Part shown: piece by piece, positions 43,401 to 50,833 of the stretch
How the letters are laid out: each line of letters opens with the position of its first letter
Numbering within the stretch: the stretch's first letter is position 1
Source: an uncultured Bacteroidales bacterium
Lineage (GTDB): Bacteria > Bacteroidota > Bacteroidia > Bacteroidales > Paludibacteraceae
Direction: 5' to 3'
Length of the DNA: 64,000 nt
NCBI GenBank assembly: GCA_937910305.1
Contig: CALEPS010000188.1
Location: forward strand, 4,703-68,702
Translations under genes and position numbers: made by a program
The notes under the pieces: generated by a model
Told to the model about the DNA's origin: nothing
Databases searched by the model: none
What the model saw: only the letters and a program-made list of their open reading frames with translations

Positions 43401-46400
43401 TCAATCGTTCTGCCGTAGTTCTCTTTGCCGGCATCACGACCGTCCTGCATGATACGATAGAGTGCGGAATCATAGGCCGCGAATGACCAATGCTCTCCCC
43501 ATCTGTCTTCCATGTAGTTAGCCGCACCGTCCTTACCCTCGGAGCGCATACGAGCCACCATCTCCTTGCGTTTGTCAATCTTCTCTTGGTCGCCGTACTG
43601 CTCCAGCCACAAGTTGAACTCTGCCAACTGCTCACCCTCTAACTTCTCGTAGGCATCATACGACGAACTGTCATAGAAGCCCGGATATTCCATACCGAGA
43701 CGTTTGTAGATGTCCTCTATAGATATATTAGGATAACGGCGCGGCGTTAACTCAATCGGCAGTTCACGTCCTTGCTGTGCCAGATAGACATACTCCAGAC
43801 CACTATAGTTGCGGTTCTTATCCATATAGTCACGGACGTTGTTCTGAATAGCAAAAGCCAAGTCCTCCGGAAGACCCTTTGTGAGTTCGTCTAATCTCTT
43901 TGCCGTCTCTTTACCCGCACGATACTCTACGTTCGGGTACATCGGAGTATAAGCGTCACCGGCATAGGTTCCGGCATTACGCCCTGACTCGCTATCCACC
44001 AGCGACGAAGGCATCACTAACGATACCTCACCATAGCCGTGGTGGTTCTGACGCGCCAAATCAATAACCGCAGCAGACGGATTAGCCAAGCCGCCCATCT
44101 TCAATGCCTTGCGCAGCTTCTCTGCGCTGATGTTATGCAGACCGACCAGCGTGTTCTTACCTACCGGAATAGTCTGCGTGCCACTAACCGACAGACGCAG
44201 ATCATCGGGACTCTTGTAGTAATGGATAGCGCCGGCATCGCTCTTGTCGGCTTTGGCTGCTTTGAGTGCGGCGCGGTTGGCATCCAGATCGGTGCTCACA
44301 CTGACACCCATATCCTCCAAGCGATCCACCAACGCGCCACCTATCTCAGTGTCGGCGGCTTCAAATTTAGTAGAACTTACTTCTCCGGCTGCGGGAACTC
44401 CATCCCCTCTGCCTTCAGTTCGTCGTAGGCTTTGTTGATCAGTGTCAAACCCTTCTCGTCCCAATCCTCCTTCGGATTGCGTTCCTGAATCTGCGCTGCT
44501 CTCTCTGCTACTACTTTCGGCACTGTGATTGTCAGGTGCATTTCGCCTTGCCATAGCGAAAGCTTCGATACCTCGTTGTTCATTATTAATGGATTTTATT
44601 ATGTCAATTAACTCGTCTTTAACACCAAATGCACGCAAGGCTGATTCCAATTCGGCATCATCTTTAGCCTTGTAAGCCTCTTCCATCGCAAAGGATATGA
44701 ACTCATCGGCTACAATAGAATGTTTCTGCTTGTTATAGAATGGGGAGTTGCTAAATTTCTCTAATAAAGACTTCAACTCACTCTCCGGAGCCACATCCTC
44801 GACCTCTTTAACGCGCTTAATATCCTTTCGTGTTAAGTCATGTTGACGCTCGTGAACATACTTTGTTCTTGCACGCTCTGCATCCGGAAGATTATCTATA
44901 TCAAGGCACACATATCCGTTAAGATAGAAGCCTTCTATATGTCCTCCGTTCACTACGAGGCTTTGTGCCTCTGCGATAGCATCTGGTGTCGCGCCTATAT
45001 TCCTTAATGTCTCTACAAGCGTAGAGTTATCAAACAAGATAGGCTTGTGCTCCTCGTCGGCAATGCCGTTCAGATAATCCGTTAACTGTTCGCGTTGGGT
45101 TGGTCGAACTTCTCCCAGTCCTCGTTCTTGTCCGACTCCAGAGCTTCCTTGATTCTCGCCTGCAATTCCGGCGTTATCTCCAGCTCCTCCGGCTTCTTCT
45201 CCAGATACTCCCTCAGAGCCGACTTCGGATAACCCGGCTCCTTCAGTACTGCCTCGATTCTCGCCTCCAGTTCGTCCTCCCAATCCGCCGCGTCCAGTAG
45301 TTCCAGCCCCCGTTTGCTCCAATACTCCGGGTTCCTTCCCCTGATCTCGCCCATTTTGCGGGCTATGTCCCTGCGAATCTGTACGGACATCCGCAGGTCG
45401 TCTTGCGTTACCGAGACGCTCACTTTGTCCCAGTCGTTCATCGTTTTCTCGTTGTTCATTATTGATAGATTTTATAATGTTAATCAACTCGTCATTAGCA
45501 CCTGCTGCCCTCAATATGCTCTCTAATTCCTCATCACTTTCTACAGCATAAGCCTCTTCCATACTGTAAGAAATAAACTCATCGGCCAATACATCATGAC
45601 TTTCATTACTATAAGCACCTCCAGATTGTGATAATACTTCTACTAACACATCCAACTCTTCTCTGCTCGCAGCACGCATCACGCGCTCTATTTGCTCTTT
45701 AGTCGTGAGTAGATGCTGACGCTCATGTATGTATTTCGAACGCGCTTTTTCGGTAGTATCAAGTCCATCAGTATTAAGGTATAATTTATTCTTGATAGTA
45801 AAGCCATCAAAGGTCTTTCCGTTCGCGAGTTGATTTCGTACGTACTCTATCTTTCGAGGACTTGTACCAAGTTGGATTAACAAATCAATAAAGTTATCGT
45901 TCCCGTACAGTTCAAACGGATGTGCCTCGTCGGCTATCGTATTCAAATAATCGGTCAACTCCTTGCGGTGTTTCTCCCGACGGGCTTCATCTACGGACTT
46001 GTAGTCAATGCCGAATATCTGCTTGATGGCTTCTTTATGAGGAATAGCCGGGGTGTCACCAAATAAACTGCCTGTCGTTCCCTGTACCGCATCATAGTAC
46101 GCATTCAGCGCCTTGGCAATCTCTGTCTGCTTGCCGTATTTGAACAGCGTAGCTAATTCGAGCGCAAAGTTACTAAATTTTTCTGAAGGTACAAAATTTT
46201 CGGCATCAAAATCGCTCGGAAATTGCATTTGTAGTGCCCAAGAGCGCATTGCTGCCCTTATTTCCTGTTCGTTTCGACCGTTTTTAACCTCTGCCGACTG
46301 ATGTAACGCACGATATAACGCACCTATCGCTTCCTGAATGTCAGGTACCAATCGGCTTTCTTCCGGCGACTGCAGGTCGCGCACTATCGTTTGCAGTATC

Positions 46401-49400
46401 GCTTTCTGGGCCGTGACGGGAATATCGTCGAACATAATAGGCAGGTTGTCACTCTCTGCGTTTTGGAACAGTACCTGTTTGAGCACTCCCTGCAATGCCG
46501 CTTTCGCTTCGGCGGTCAGATTACCACGGCTGTCAAAAGCAGACTGCATCTGCGCATCGCTGATGATACCTAACTTCTGAAGAAACTCTAACGCCGGTCT
46601 GCCGTTGCGTAAGGTCAAGTCCGCCAAAGTAGCTTCATCATCCTCGCTCCGCAATAGAATCTCCGAGAAACGCTGAATCCTGTCGCCTAACTGATTAGCC
46701 GTCACCTGCGGGTCAATCAGCTGCACACCTCCTGTCTCCAAGTCGGTCGCTTTCTTCTGCCATAACTGAATAGCCTGCTCGTCTGTCACGTTATCCAACA
46801 TGCGGACATCAATCACATCGTTATTGCGGATAGTCTCTATATCGGTTTCAGTATATCCCAAAGCCTCAGCATTGTCAATCAGATACTGCTTGTATTTGGC
46901 TACGCTCTCCGGGTGCGACTGGTACATCTTGATCAGCGCATCGAGACGGTTGTTACCCTGCACGGCTTCGCCGCGTCCATTCAGCACCGGAGCACCTACA
47001 TACGCCGTGGCACCCTCTACAATCTCGTCGGGGTGTATATTCTGCGCCATCATGTCGGATGTCACTTTGCTTACTTGGTCGCGACGGTCTTTAGGCTGTG
47101 CCTCGCTGATGAAGAATGCCGGATTACGCTGACCGTTGATATGGCTTGGCTGTGCCATGCTTACAGGTATCAGCACATGGTGCGCCTCCGCTGCTCCGTT
47201 CTGCCCTTTGGCAAACTGTACCGTCACGGCCTTACCTGTTGCCAGCGGTTGCAATGGCTCTTGGCGGTGGATCACCCGACCGTTCACCACATGGAAACCT
47301 CTGTTGCGGGCATCACGGTCGTTATCCTCACTGAAATCAGGTACACCTTTCTTCAACTCCCTGTCAATACGTTCCTGCTCCAACCGTGCGGCTTCCGCTG
47401 CTGCTGCCTGCTCTCTGGCTATGCGGGCGGCTTCCTCTGCCGCTCTGCGCTCTGCCTCCGCTTGGGCTCGCTGCTCACGCTCGGCAATAGTCAGATAACT
47501 CTTGGCTTTTTCTCTCGCCTCCGTCAGTTTGTCCAAACGGTCTTGCAACGCCTTCTTTTCTCGGTCAATGAGTTCTTGCTGCGCATTGAAATCGGCTATG
47601 CCGTTATAGCGCGTCACTTTCTTGCGCTCGGCGGCTTTCAGCTGGCTTTGTGTGTTGGCTATTTCTGCTTCAAGGAATTTATCCACTCTCTCTCTGCTCC
47701 CCATGAACTCAACCGCTGCTCCGGCGTAGTCTGCCGCAGTCATTTTGTCAAGGACCGGTTCTACCGGCGCAGCGGGCTGCGCAGCTTGCGATTGTTGGGG
47801 CGCTTGCTGGTGGCCGTCCTGCTGTTGGGTTTCTGTAGGTGCTGCCGGTTGTTGCTTTCCTTCAATAAGCGCATACCCCTGCTCCGCCATCTGCTCCGGG
47901 GTGACTATATTGGTCATGCCCTGCGCATCTTGATACGAATAGGTGCCGTCGCCGTTATCGGTAGCAGTTATCTCCTCCGTATCGTTCACGAAAATCGCCG
48001 TTCCCTCCGGCAACTGCTCTTGCACTCGCTCCACGGCGGCTTGCTCGGCGGCTGCCTGATCCATGCGGTTGGCTACCTCCGTCCGGATAAACGTGTCCGG
48101 CGTGCCGGGCGTGGCAGTCAGGTTCAGATCCTTGGCGTTCTCCTGTGTCACCGTGCCGTCCGACCACTTGACCGTTACCACATCGTTATTGGTGATACGT
48201 CCTTTCTCGTTTATCGCGGGACTGACCGTACCAACCACGAATCCTTGCCGCTCGGCATCGCCAGCCATCTGAACGGGATAGACATTACCGTCATCGTGCG
48301 TCCGCTCTCCGTAGTACTGCGTCACCTCTGCCGTCATCCTCTGCTCCGGTGTCATCTCCTCCGCCTGCTGGGGACCCGAACCGCCACCTTCTTCTATTGC
48401 CCGCCTATCGGTTCTTTCGTTATTTCGCGGCATATATTCGTTCAAACGATTCAGATAGCTCTCAAAGATAGTTTTATCCTTGGCACTCAATCGGCTGTAC
48501 TCTCGACTCAACAGCTTCGACAAATCATCTATAGAAACACCTTGCTCGCGCGCTACTTGCTCGCGCACACCTTTCAATATATCACTTCCCTTTATGTCCT
48601 CTGCCAGATATTTCTCCATCTGACTGCGGATAGCACGCTCTATAGGTGTCAGACTACCCTCGTCCGCACTCAATACACGATACGCATCTTCACGCGATAA
48701 CTGCGGGTAGTTCTCTATCGTCTTGGCTATTGCTCCGTCGGTAACCTCCTGCATCTTCTCTGCAAAACCTCGGGTGCGGATGATGCCCTCTACCCACTCT
48801 AACATATTGTTACGCGTAGCACCGTACTGACGAACACGATAAGCCTCCGCCGCCTTTTGCGTATCGAACTTACGAGTCTCATAAACCATGCCGCCGTTAT
48901 CATAGGTCTTCACTACATAACCGTCAGCACCGGATTCTATATCACCCACGTAGATAGGACTCACATGAGCATCAACCTTGCCATACAGCAACGATGCTAA
49001 CTTATACTTGGCTTGCGTGTCTATACGCTCGTCTGCGGAGATGTCGTTCAATACCCTGTAATACTCTTCCAACGAACCAAACTCCTTGCCTCCGTTCAGG
49101 CTCTTCAGTATCGTATAAGCATCCTTTCCTTCTATTCCAGCGGCATTAAACTGCTCAATCTCTTCTCTCGTCAAGGTATGCGCCATCGGATCCTGACGCA
49201 TCGCCTCCCATGCTTTGCGCAGTCCTCCGGCCTTACTTGCGGTCTTCAATCCGCCTTGGATGTCAAAGAACAACTGCATAGCCGCAGCATTAGCATACTC
49301 GTTACCCCAATCGACATCGTTTAACGAACCGCCTTGCAGAATATGACTCGCCACTCCGCTACCTACCATAATATTGGTTCCTGAGGCGAAGTGCGTTGCA

Positions 49401-50827
49401 CGGCCGGCTACTAATCCCAAATCACGACCGAAAGCGTCTCCTACAGCTTTCTGTACCCTCTCTCCGAGTGCTCCGCCACCTGCAAAGGCCATACCGGTTA
49501 GTGCGCCACGTATCGGAGCCGTTGCAAGATTAGACCAATTAACCTCGCCTGTTTGATACAATTCTCCAATTAACGTGTGACCCGTATCTATACCAGCCAT
49601 CATTACACCACCACTCGTCAACCGCTGAGCGGTACGCAGTAAACCGCGCTGCATCGCAGCACGTTCCGCCGCTCCGGCAGCATCACTCAAACCGACGCTT
49701 GCTAAACGGCGACCGGCAGCATTAACAATACCACGACCTGCCGCTTCTCCCACTCCCGGCATTATCCACATCAGCGGATCGGCTACTACATTGGCTACTT
49801 CCGCACCTATAGCAACTCCTTTTGTTGCCCAACCGGGATTCGCTTGCTCGTATTGCTGCGTTCCCTGCATCGCATACTGACGGCTCTGTGGAGACTGTGT
49901 ATAGAGAGACGCTAACTGCGCAATCAAATTGCCTTGGATGAACTTCCGCGCAAAATAATCCAATTTGTCTTGCGGGATATTCTGACCTACAAAACGCTCT
50001 GCTATCTTGTCTTCTACAAAACGCTTGTATAACTGATACTCATCGATAGTCGCACCCATCTCTTGGGCAAGTTGAGCATCACCCTTTACATCTTTGCTCT
50101 GATATTTATTGTCTAACTCTCTCTCGAATGCATCAACGATAGCCTCTGGGCTATTCTGCTTGTTGGCTTCGCGGCTTGCTATAAGCGAATAACCTATATT
50201 ACCGAAACCGCCGCCCATTACAGAAGGTAGGTTCACTTGCTGTGGTTTGTTACGCTGAACGCTCTCCGCTGCCGCTTTGGCACGCTCGTTGGCTTTATTC
50301 CATACCTCATTCAGCACCGGCGCATCTTGCTTCCATTGTGCTTCAAACTGCTCTTTGTACGGAGCCAGCATACTCTCCCATTCTGCTTGAGCGCGTGCCG
50401 CATCTTGCGCTGCCGCCTCTTGTTGTTGCTGACGGCTCCTGCCTTGTATGTCTGTCGTGGCACTGATATGATATGGATTATGTGCTCCTATGCTCTGCCA
50501 GAAACTCGGTCTCTGCTCCACCAACGGATGATTCGGGTCACTGGTTACTCCTTGGATTGCGTTCTGACGCGCTAACTCTTCCTGCTCGCTCAATAACGAA
50601 CCGCCGGACACGCCTGCTTGCTGTGCCGGTTGTCCGTCAGAGGTCATAGCCAAAGCGAACTGCTCCGGCGTGCCTATATTGAGACCCAATTGTCCAGCTT
50701 GCTCATATACCCACTGACGATTCTTCTCGTCCTGCATCGCAGCGGCAAAATCATCTTCACTACCGAGATTGACGCGTTTGCCCGTCATCTCCTTATATAA
50801 CCAACTTTGATTATCAGTTAGTGCCAT
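34433..50827 (-). CDS. Giant polyvalent ejection protein (5,464 aa)
   Basis: A single ORF making up about a third of the visible prophage. Recognised parts, with rough residues: two short repeats VNLGSEDDFAAAM and LNIGTPEQFALAM (19-62); a hydrophobic segment (335-365); a ParB/DdrB-like region with GNNRLDALIKM (about 1200-1420); a duplicated zincin module with HERQH (near 1700 and 1990, period 292 codons); two ADP-ribosyltransferase-like modules, each opening with FKxWFGDW and closing with NQIKSAT (about 2790-2930 and 4110-4330); a module with DEIQSKRHQEGR and AAENGYDKVAWTTG between them; a third HEYSH motif (near 3947); and a long helical C-terminus with a hydrophobic patch near 5240. This resembles the large polyvalent phage proteins described by Iyer, Burroughs and Aravind, thought to be injected with the DNA. 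Confidence 0.85.
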   Translation of the reverse strand: MALTDNQSWLYKEMTGKRVNLGSEDDFAAAMQDEKNRQWVYEQAGQLGLNIGTPEQFALAMTSDGQPAQQAGVSGGSLLSEQEELARQNAIQGVTSDPNHPLVEQRPSFWQSIGAHNPYHISATTDIQGRSRQQQQEAAAQDAARAQAEWESMLAPYKEQFEAQWKQDAPVLNEVWNKANERAKAAAESVQRNKPQQVNLPSVMGGGFGNIGYSLIASREANKQNSPEAIVDAFERELDNKYQSKDVKGDAQLAQEMGATIDEYQLYKRFVEDKIAERFVGQNIPQDKLDYFARKFIQGNLIAQLASLYTQSPQSRQYAMQGTQQYEQANPGWATKGVAIGAEVANVVADPLMWIMPGVGEAAGRGIVNAAGRRLASVGLSDAAGAAERAAMQRGLLRTAQRLTSGGVMMAGIDTGHTLIGELYQTGEVNWSNLATAPIRGALTGMAFAGGGALGERVQKAVGDAFGRDLGLVAGRATHFASGTNIMVGSGVASHILQGGSLNDVDWGNEYANAAAMQLFFDIQGGLKTASKAGGLRKAWEAMRQDPMAHTLTREEIEQFNAAGIEGKDAYTILKSLNGGKEFGSLEEYYRVLNDISADERIDTQAKYKLASLLYGKVDAHVSPIYVGDIESGADGYVVKTYDNGGMVYETRKFDTQKAAEAYRVRQYGATRNNMLEWVEGIIRTRGFAEKMQEVTDGAIAKTIENYPQLSREDAYRVLSADEGSLTPIERAIRSQMEKYLAEDIKGSDILKGVREQVAREQGVSIDDLSKLLSREYSRLSAKDKTIFESYLNRLNEYMPRNNERTDRRAIEEGGGSGPQQAEEMTPEQRMTAEVTQYYGERTHDDGNVYPVQMAGDAERQGFVVGTVSPAINEKGRITNNDVVTVKWSDGTVTQENAKDLNLTATPGTPDTFIRTEVANRMDQAAAEQAAVERVQEQLPEGTAIFVNDTEEITATDNGDGTYSYQDAQGMTNIVTPEQMAEQGYALIEGKQQPAAPTETQQQDGHQQAPQQSQAAQPAAPVEPVLDKMTAADYAGAAVEFMGSRERVDKFLEAEIANTQSQLKAAERKKVTRYNGIADFNAQQELIDREKKALQDRLDKLTEAREKAKSYLTIAEREQRAQAEAERRAAEEAARIAREQAAAAEAARLEQERIDRELKKGVPDFSEDNDRDARNRGFHVVNGRVIHRQEPLQPLATGKAVTVQFAKGQNGAAEAHHVLIPVSMAQPSHINGQRNPAFFISEAQPKDRRDQVSKVTSDMMAQNIHPDEIVEGATAYVGAPVLNGRGEAVQGNNRLDALIKMYQSHPESVAKYKQYLIDNAEALGYTETDIETIRNNDVIDVRMLDNVTDEQAIQLWQKKATDLETGGVQLIDPQVTANQLGDRIQRFSEILLRSEDDEATLADLTLRNGRPALEFLQKLGIISDAQMQSAFDSRGNLTAEAKAALQGVLKQVLFQNAESDNLPIMFDDIPVTAQKAILQTIVRDLQSPEESRLVPDIQEAIGALYRALHQSAEVKNGRNEQEIRAAMRSWALQMQFPSDFDAENFVPSEKFSNFALELATLFKYGKQTEIAKALNAYYDAVQGTTGSLFGDTPAIPHKEAIKQIFGIDYKSVDEARREKHRKELTDYLNTIADEAHPFELYGNDNFIDLLIQLGTSPRKIEYVRNQLANGKTFDGFTIKNKLYLNTDGLDTTEKARSKYIHERQHLLTTKEQIERVMRAASREELDVLVEVLSQSGGAYSNESHDVLADEFISYSMEEAYAVESDEELESILRAAGANDELINIIKSINNEQRENDERLGQSERLGNARRPADVRTDSQGHSPQNGRDQGKEPGVLEQTGAGTTGRGGLGGRTGGENRGSTEGAGLSEVGSEGVSGEEAGGAGDNAGIAGENQGSSGVGQERGLGEVRPTQREQLTDYLNGIADEEHKPILFDNSTLVETLRNIGATPDAIAEAQSLVVNGGHIEGFYLNGYVCLDIDNLPDAERARTKYVHERQHDLTRKDIKRVKEVEDVAPESELKSLLEKFSNSPFYNKQKHSIVADEFISFAMEEAYKAKDDAELESALRAFGVKDELIDIIKSINNEQRGIEAFAMARRNAPDNHSAESSSRESSADSGTQSEGGLGREGFDTDQQSLRRTEGRGDGVPAAGEVSSTKFEAADTEIGGALVDRLEDMGVSVSTDLDANRAALKAAKADKSDAGAIHYYKSPDDLRLSVSGTQTIPVGKNTLVGLHNISAEKLRKALKMGGLANPSAAVIDLARQNHHGYGEVSLVMPSSLVDSESGRNAGTYAGDAYTPMYPNVEYRAGKETAKRLDELTKGLPEDLAFAIQNNVRDYMDKNRNYSGLEYVYLAQQGRELPIELTPRRYPNISIEDIYKRLGMEYPGFYDSSSYDAYEKLEGEQLAEFNLWLEQYGDQEKIDKRKEMVARMRSEGKDGAANYMEDRWGEHWSFAAYDSALYRIMQDGRDAGKENYGRTIEKAQTIIDTEGMRPAFEAWLQKEIDKLGYNEVIFAGWTRDGDRRYLPNTIENASRLMNKEGDTNWREGAGVSETKSMLMPKFRTLNQIRKHKDILEPEEEKIKTAYEEVGHDWTSLGIDFRDYTQKDGHAYGLDDNPFIAVDNALMRIQEAMMKADPIAYLNREYRYQIQADNEWAGRIAEMKDRIANLPSRYFETKFRRPVYLDEFRNAVVPNDLPTELRDGLEKAGLTLFEYDPKEEGARRAATLQATDDEGIRFSVSGGLDTDRTLTKAAREEMQQIKDAALADGTFMKAPNGKRSNLNERQWLQVRLRSFKRWFGDWENDPENASKVLDENGEPMVAKHGTPYSFTIFDENRQQQHDAGWLGRGFYFFTKNDDYAAGYAQGGRVLNTFLNIREPYFATNEDMERLSELEDREESARFTQQLIDDGYDGVYFDGDLNGEYVAFSPNQIKSATDNDGSFSEENDDIRFSISNQNNDIFYSNAERAVEGIKQEKATPEQWRAMIEKAGGLKAGEDKWIGLSDWLAQQRPTVELQPNETRSQFVVRLGEASKKFTISKQDILDYIREHKIQIEEQEYGEYEEDALFLERKDEFKRYYDEAVEAGEEDPNEVAWDRMIEEYGDDFSMGYYAVGDELMRDNDSDYAQWEADSEGRPRNINETRLRYTTWGLENKREIALIVPDIEEWNENDEIHFGDAGPGKAIAWVRFGDAHKIKYGENGEELADVLVIDEIQSKRHQEGRERGYVDSETAIKYRQLEKETSKAQLEYHDYRDQLWKKYENQVRTRGEMLDVLTPEEKSKHTELQEKYENLYDRWEEFKKNIPVSAIPAAPFEKNWHELAMKRILRFAAENGYDKVAWTTGEQQAKRYDIGKEIDHIVKTDENTYEVYPTSGLMMTLEFDENGMYADEYDREYNGKSMSDIFGKDLAKRLKEMPVDETFQGDGLRVGYDGMKGFYDDILPRFMQKYGKKWGVQVGEVTMPQLEDGYQTMHAIDITPEMRESVLEGQPMFSISGRKPTVNAIDGVQTINLNKENIDLSTIYNRRFMYNPKTGTLVLGKERASIEYESHAEELAKSGVEEPFDDFARGWIGYSKRGAYKNGIIHFAPSIGQKNFEQGFETLSDLAGEIGINGNTIIRGFVGKWEQPLSEIFPNRFPNNTIAPKPNETRSQYIARVAEKEAKYANMSSGRAVTLNEQDDEEETTPEAQITNLDYPQFANQTEAQQLATAALVEVLNDNTDLDVFLATDEQMPEDGSEKETRRDRDGFQIGDGTWHMPYEVRQFPDYPQIEARVSKASTTESVYVTYTNKNNGASVKVRFSNHMSNNARWGVDLPGFAAENGQILERLGLAEGEWQGNSYVPVRSISKAELAAGNYEVADKTRAELSQLPIGTDISEYKGKLVPDMTNNAIYTSDKVVEDQYHGRRIYRDANGNIIPSGRTREAMLTPDGTLYGWAIGDRIYLTKDGLNPNSPIHEYSHIWAKAMMRNNREGWQSIVDIFKGMPFWDEVVNDPNYQGLTTDDAICSEALARYSGQRGAARMEEWAKEEQYEAEQSGSVLRGAKVRQLINRAKKALADFWHWVGVNLFGIKHFDSAKQVADRILWDMLNGTELGDHIRFSVTGGENDKNGIANEDDQTTTDKFKAWFGDWQNDPEHASKVVDADGKPLVVEHSTPNEFTTFDINRLGENSGDRGIFGAGFYFGDRGNTDIYGKSHMQVYLNMRKPFVMEDYMPDDISAFIVEHFNTPALRKIVLNENGKNITVGEYNDIVNAVNAEMEEGKHDAEIERISSFYRPDSARRKVRDDAIADKSFLIPGSLNYLISTMIGSQEFTNALRENGNDGVIVGKGNGYNEYVVFSPNQIKSATNNSGEFSKDNNDIRFSVNNPSTLSRSETVTKALVQQANNNYNIMQSALKKVTADLKGIRAAMRMQSDYDRKVVDALLNLYNTLLQENGVWAQYMPDTTRRIATQIVHAIGKKDISTEVNTIMDHMVDAQAKAAQRQWDKLRQTPIDKINISGVVMQGKVALEGQHALKALNEVLDPENGITLLTLRGDHTDPNKEVDGLIDQLMQMEDNATDESQKLQYKGQWIGYEIAAQYLERIQHIQEERKQLDLELKKAQGNMALKPAARKQLVESIKQAMRDNDLDQADAYMQSTRDLQEYVSTQEVRAKDFIRRQGANRDKIRSYAQRDLEGLATNPNRNRTRGAIARQMWDAIASPIRDLQSLLRLTGLHAPDGEGYLYNHFMRGWMDAADQEYTGIVAASKTLDEKISELTHGKYKTWEEAARKINDASHNMFTVTMLNGVDGKDMPVMEDIPLSAGNALYIYAVNKMNDGRMKLAGMNITEDDVKALTDKVREQFGQEILDVVDWVQREFFSQLRNRYNPTHEALFGAPMDAIENYFPLRINAAARQQNEDLSEPDTDAARLLAGTSTGAIKRRTKNSLPLDVRNADFFQEVIRHIAQMERWNAFAQWNRDANILFSDINFRNRIKGMNGTIYGSGDQLYNYMKDAFRVAIGTYKPKTDQPSEITLNIAKGVTSAKINFRIWTALKQIASFPAFFTYMTDGVFVGSYLRNWMTPHGTMKWARENLPNFEKRVSKRDMGDMRLMQRTTDWQWNKRVLEWSQKYGMAANVYFDTLTCATGARAVYDSRLAEYLKKGYPQEQAEQRARQDSEQAFNTSQQSSEGAFMSPVQMDRNVYTAALTVFRTSPIQYTRNFIFHTRNLLRKFGKGSKEEQIAFRMGQYKNDGLKDEQARKAAEKDYNKSIRSDIAGFVVYGALLNLLWRLVGQVPYLLLGDDDDKKKQLIDDTTSGGAWFSPFTGLMGGGVIESALDGNGSVADMFAPELPFTQDVKRVGKYLDNDKYAEFANQALSVAMQSGTGFDPQTAGDVIQRIVTTIDSEEELSAAEQALRISQALLSIPQSQYEQQLIDRVVADERKYDAALADYIRYQKVHTAPLTWWMRGEESTEKAEEKAVERFNRLLNERDALHNPEEE
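44377..44583 (-). CDS. Nested +1-frame protein 2 (68 aa)
   Basis: A complete ORF inside the giant gene, shifted by one base, opening MNNEVSKLSLWQGEMHLTIT. It begins where the second zincin module ends (giant-frame SINNEQR) and spans a Ser/Gly/Arg/Glu-rich linker of the giant frame. It shares a start site and a pattern (RNP-x4/5-W-x2-KGL-x-L) with the nested ORF at 45082-45459, lying 876 bp away in the same frame. That pattern suggests coding use rather than chance. Strand-helix layout (LTITVPKVVAERAAQIQE) could fit a small DNA-binding or inhibitor fold. Expression is unproven. Confidence 0.5.
   Translation of the reverse strand: MNNEVSKLSLWQGEMHLTITVPKVVAERAAQIQERNPKEDWDEKGLTLINKAYDELKAEGMEFPQPEK
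45082..45459 (-). CDS. Nested +1-frame protein 1 (125 aa)
   Basis: A second complete ORF in the +1 frame of the giant gene, opening MNNEKTMNDWDKVSVSV. It starts after the first zincin module at the same relative position as the ORF at 44377-44583 and stops just before the second module begins. Residues 20-60 (RRDIARKMGEIRGRNP, then YWSKRGLELLDAA) align with the other nested protein. The rest is helical and acidic. Over this stretch the giant frame is a low-complexity Gly/Glu/Arg/Ser linker, as expected when the other frame is the constrained one. Function unknown; interaction with the neighbouring zincin is a guess. Confidence 0.55.
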   Translation of the reverse strand: MNNEKTMNDWDKVSVSVTQDDLRMSVQIRRDIARKMGEIRGRNPEYWSKRGLELLDAADWEDELEARIEAVLKEPGYPKSALREYLEKKPEELEITPELQARIKEALESDKNEDWEKFDQPNANS

Positions 50828-50833
50828 AATATA

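Noticed and set aside
46913..48700. A 595-aa rightward frame antisense to the giant gene
   Set aside because: The leftward frame carries recognisable domains; the antisense product is Leu/Arg/Cys-rich with no motif, as expected from codon bias of the real gene.
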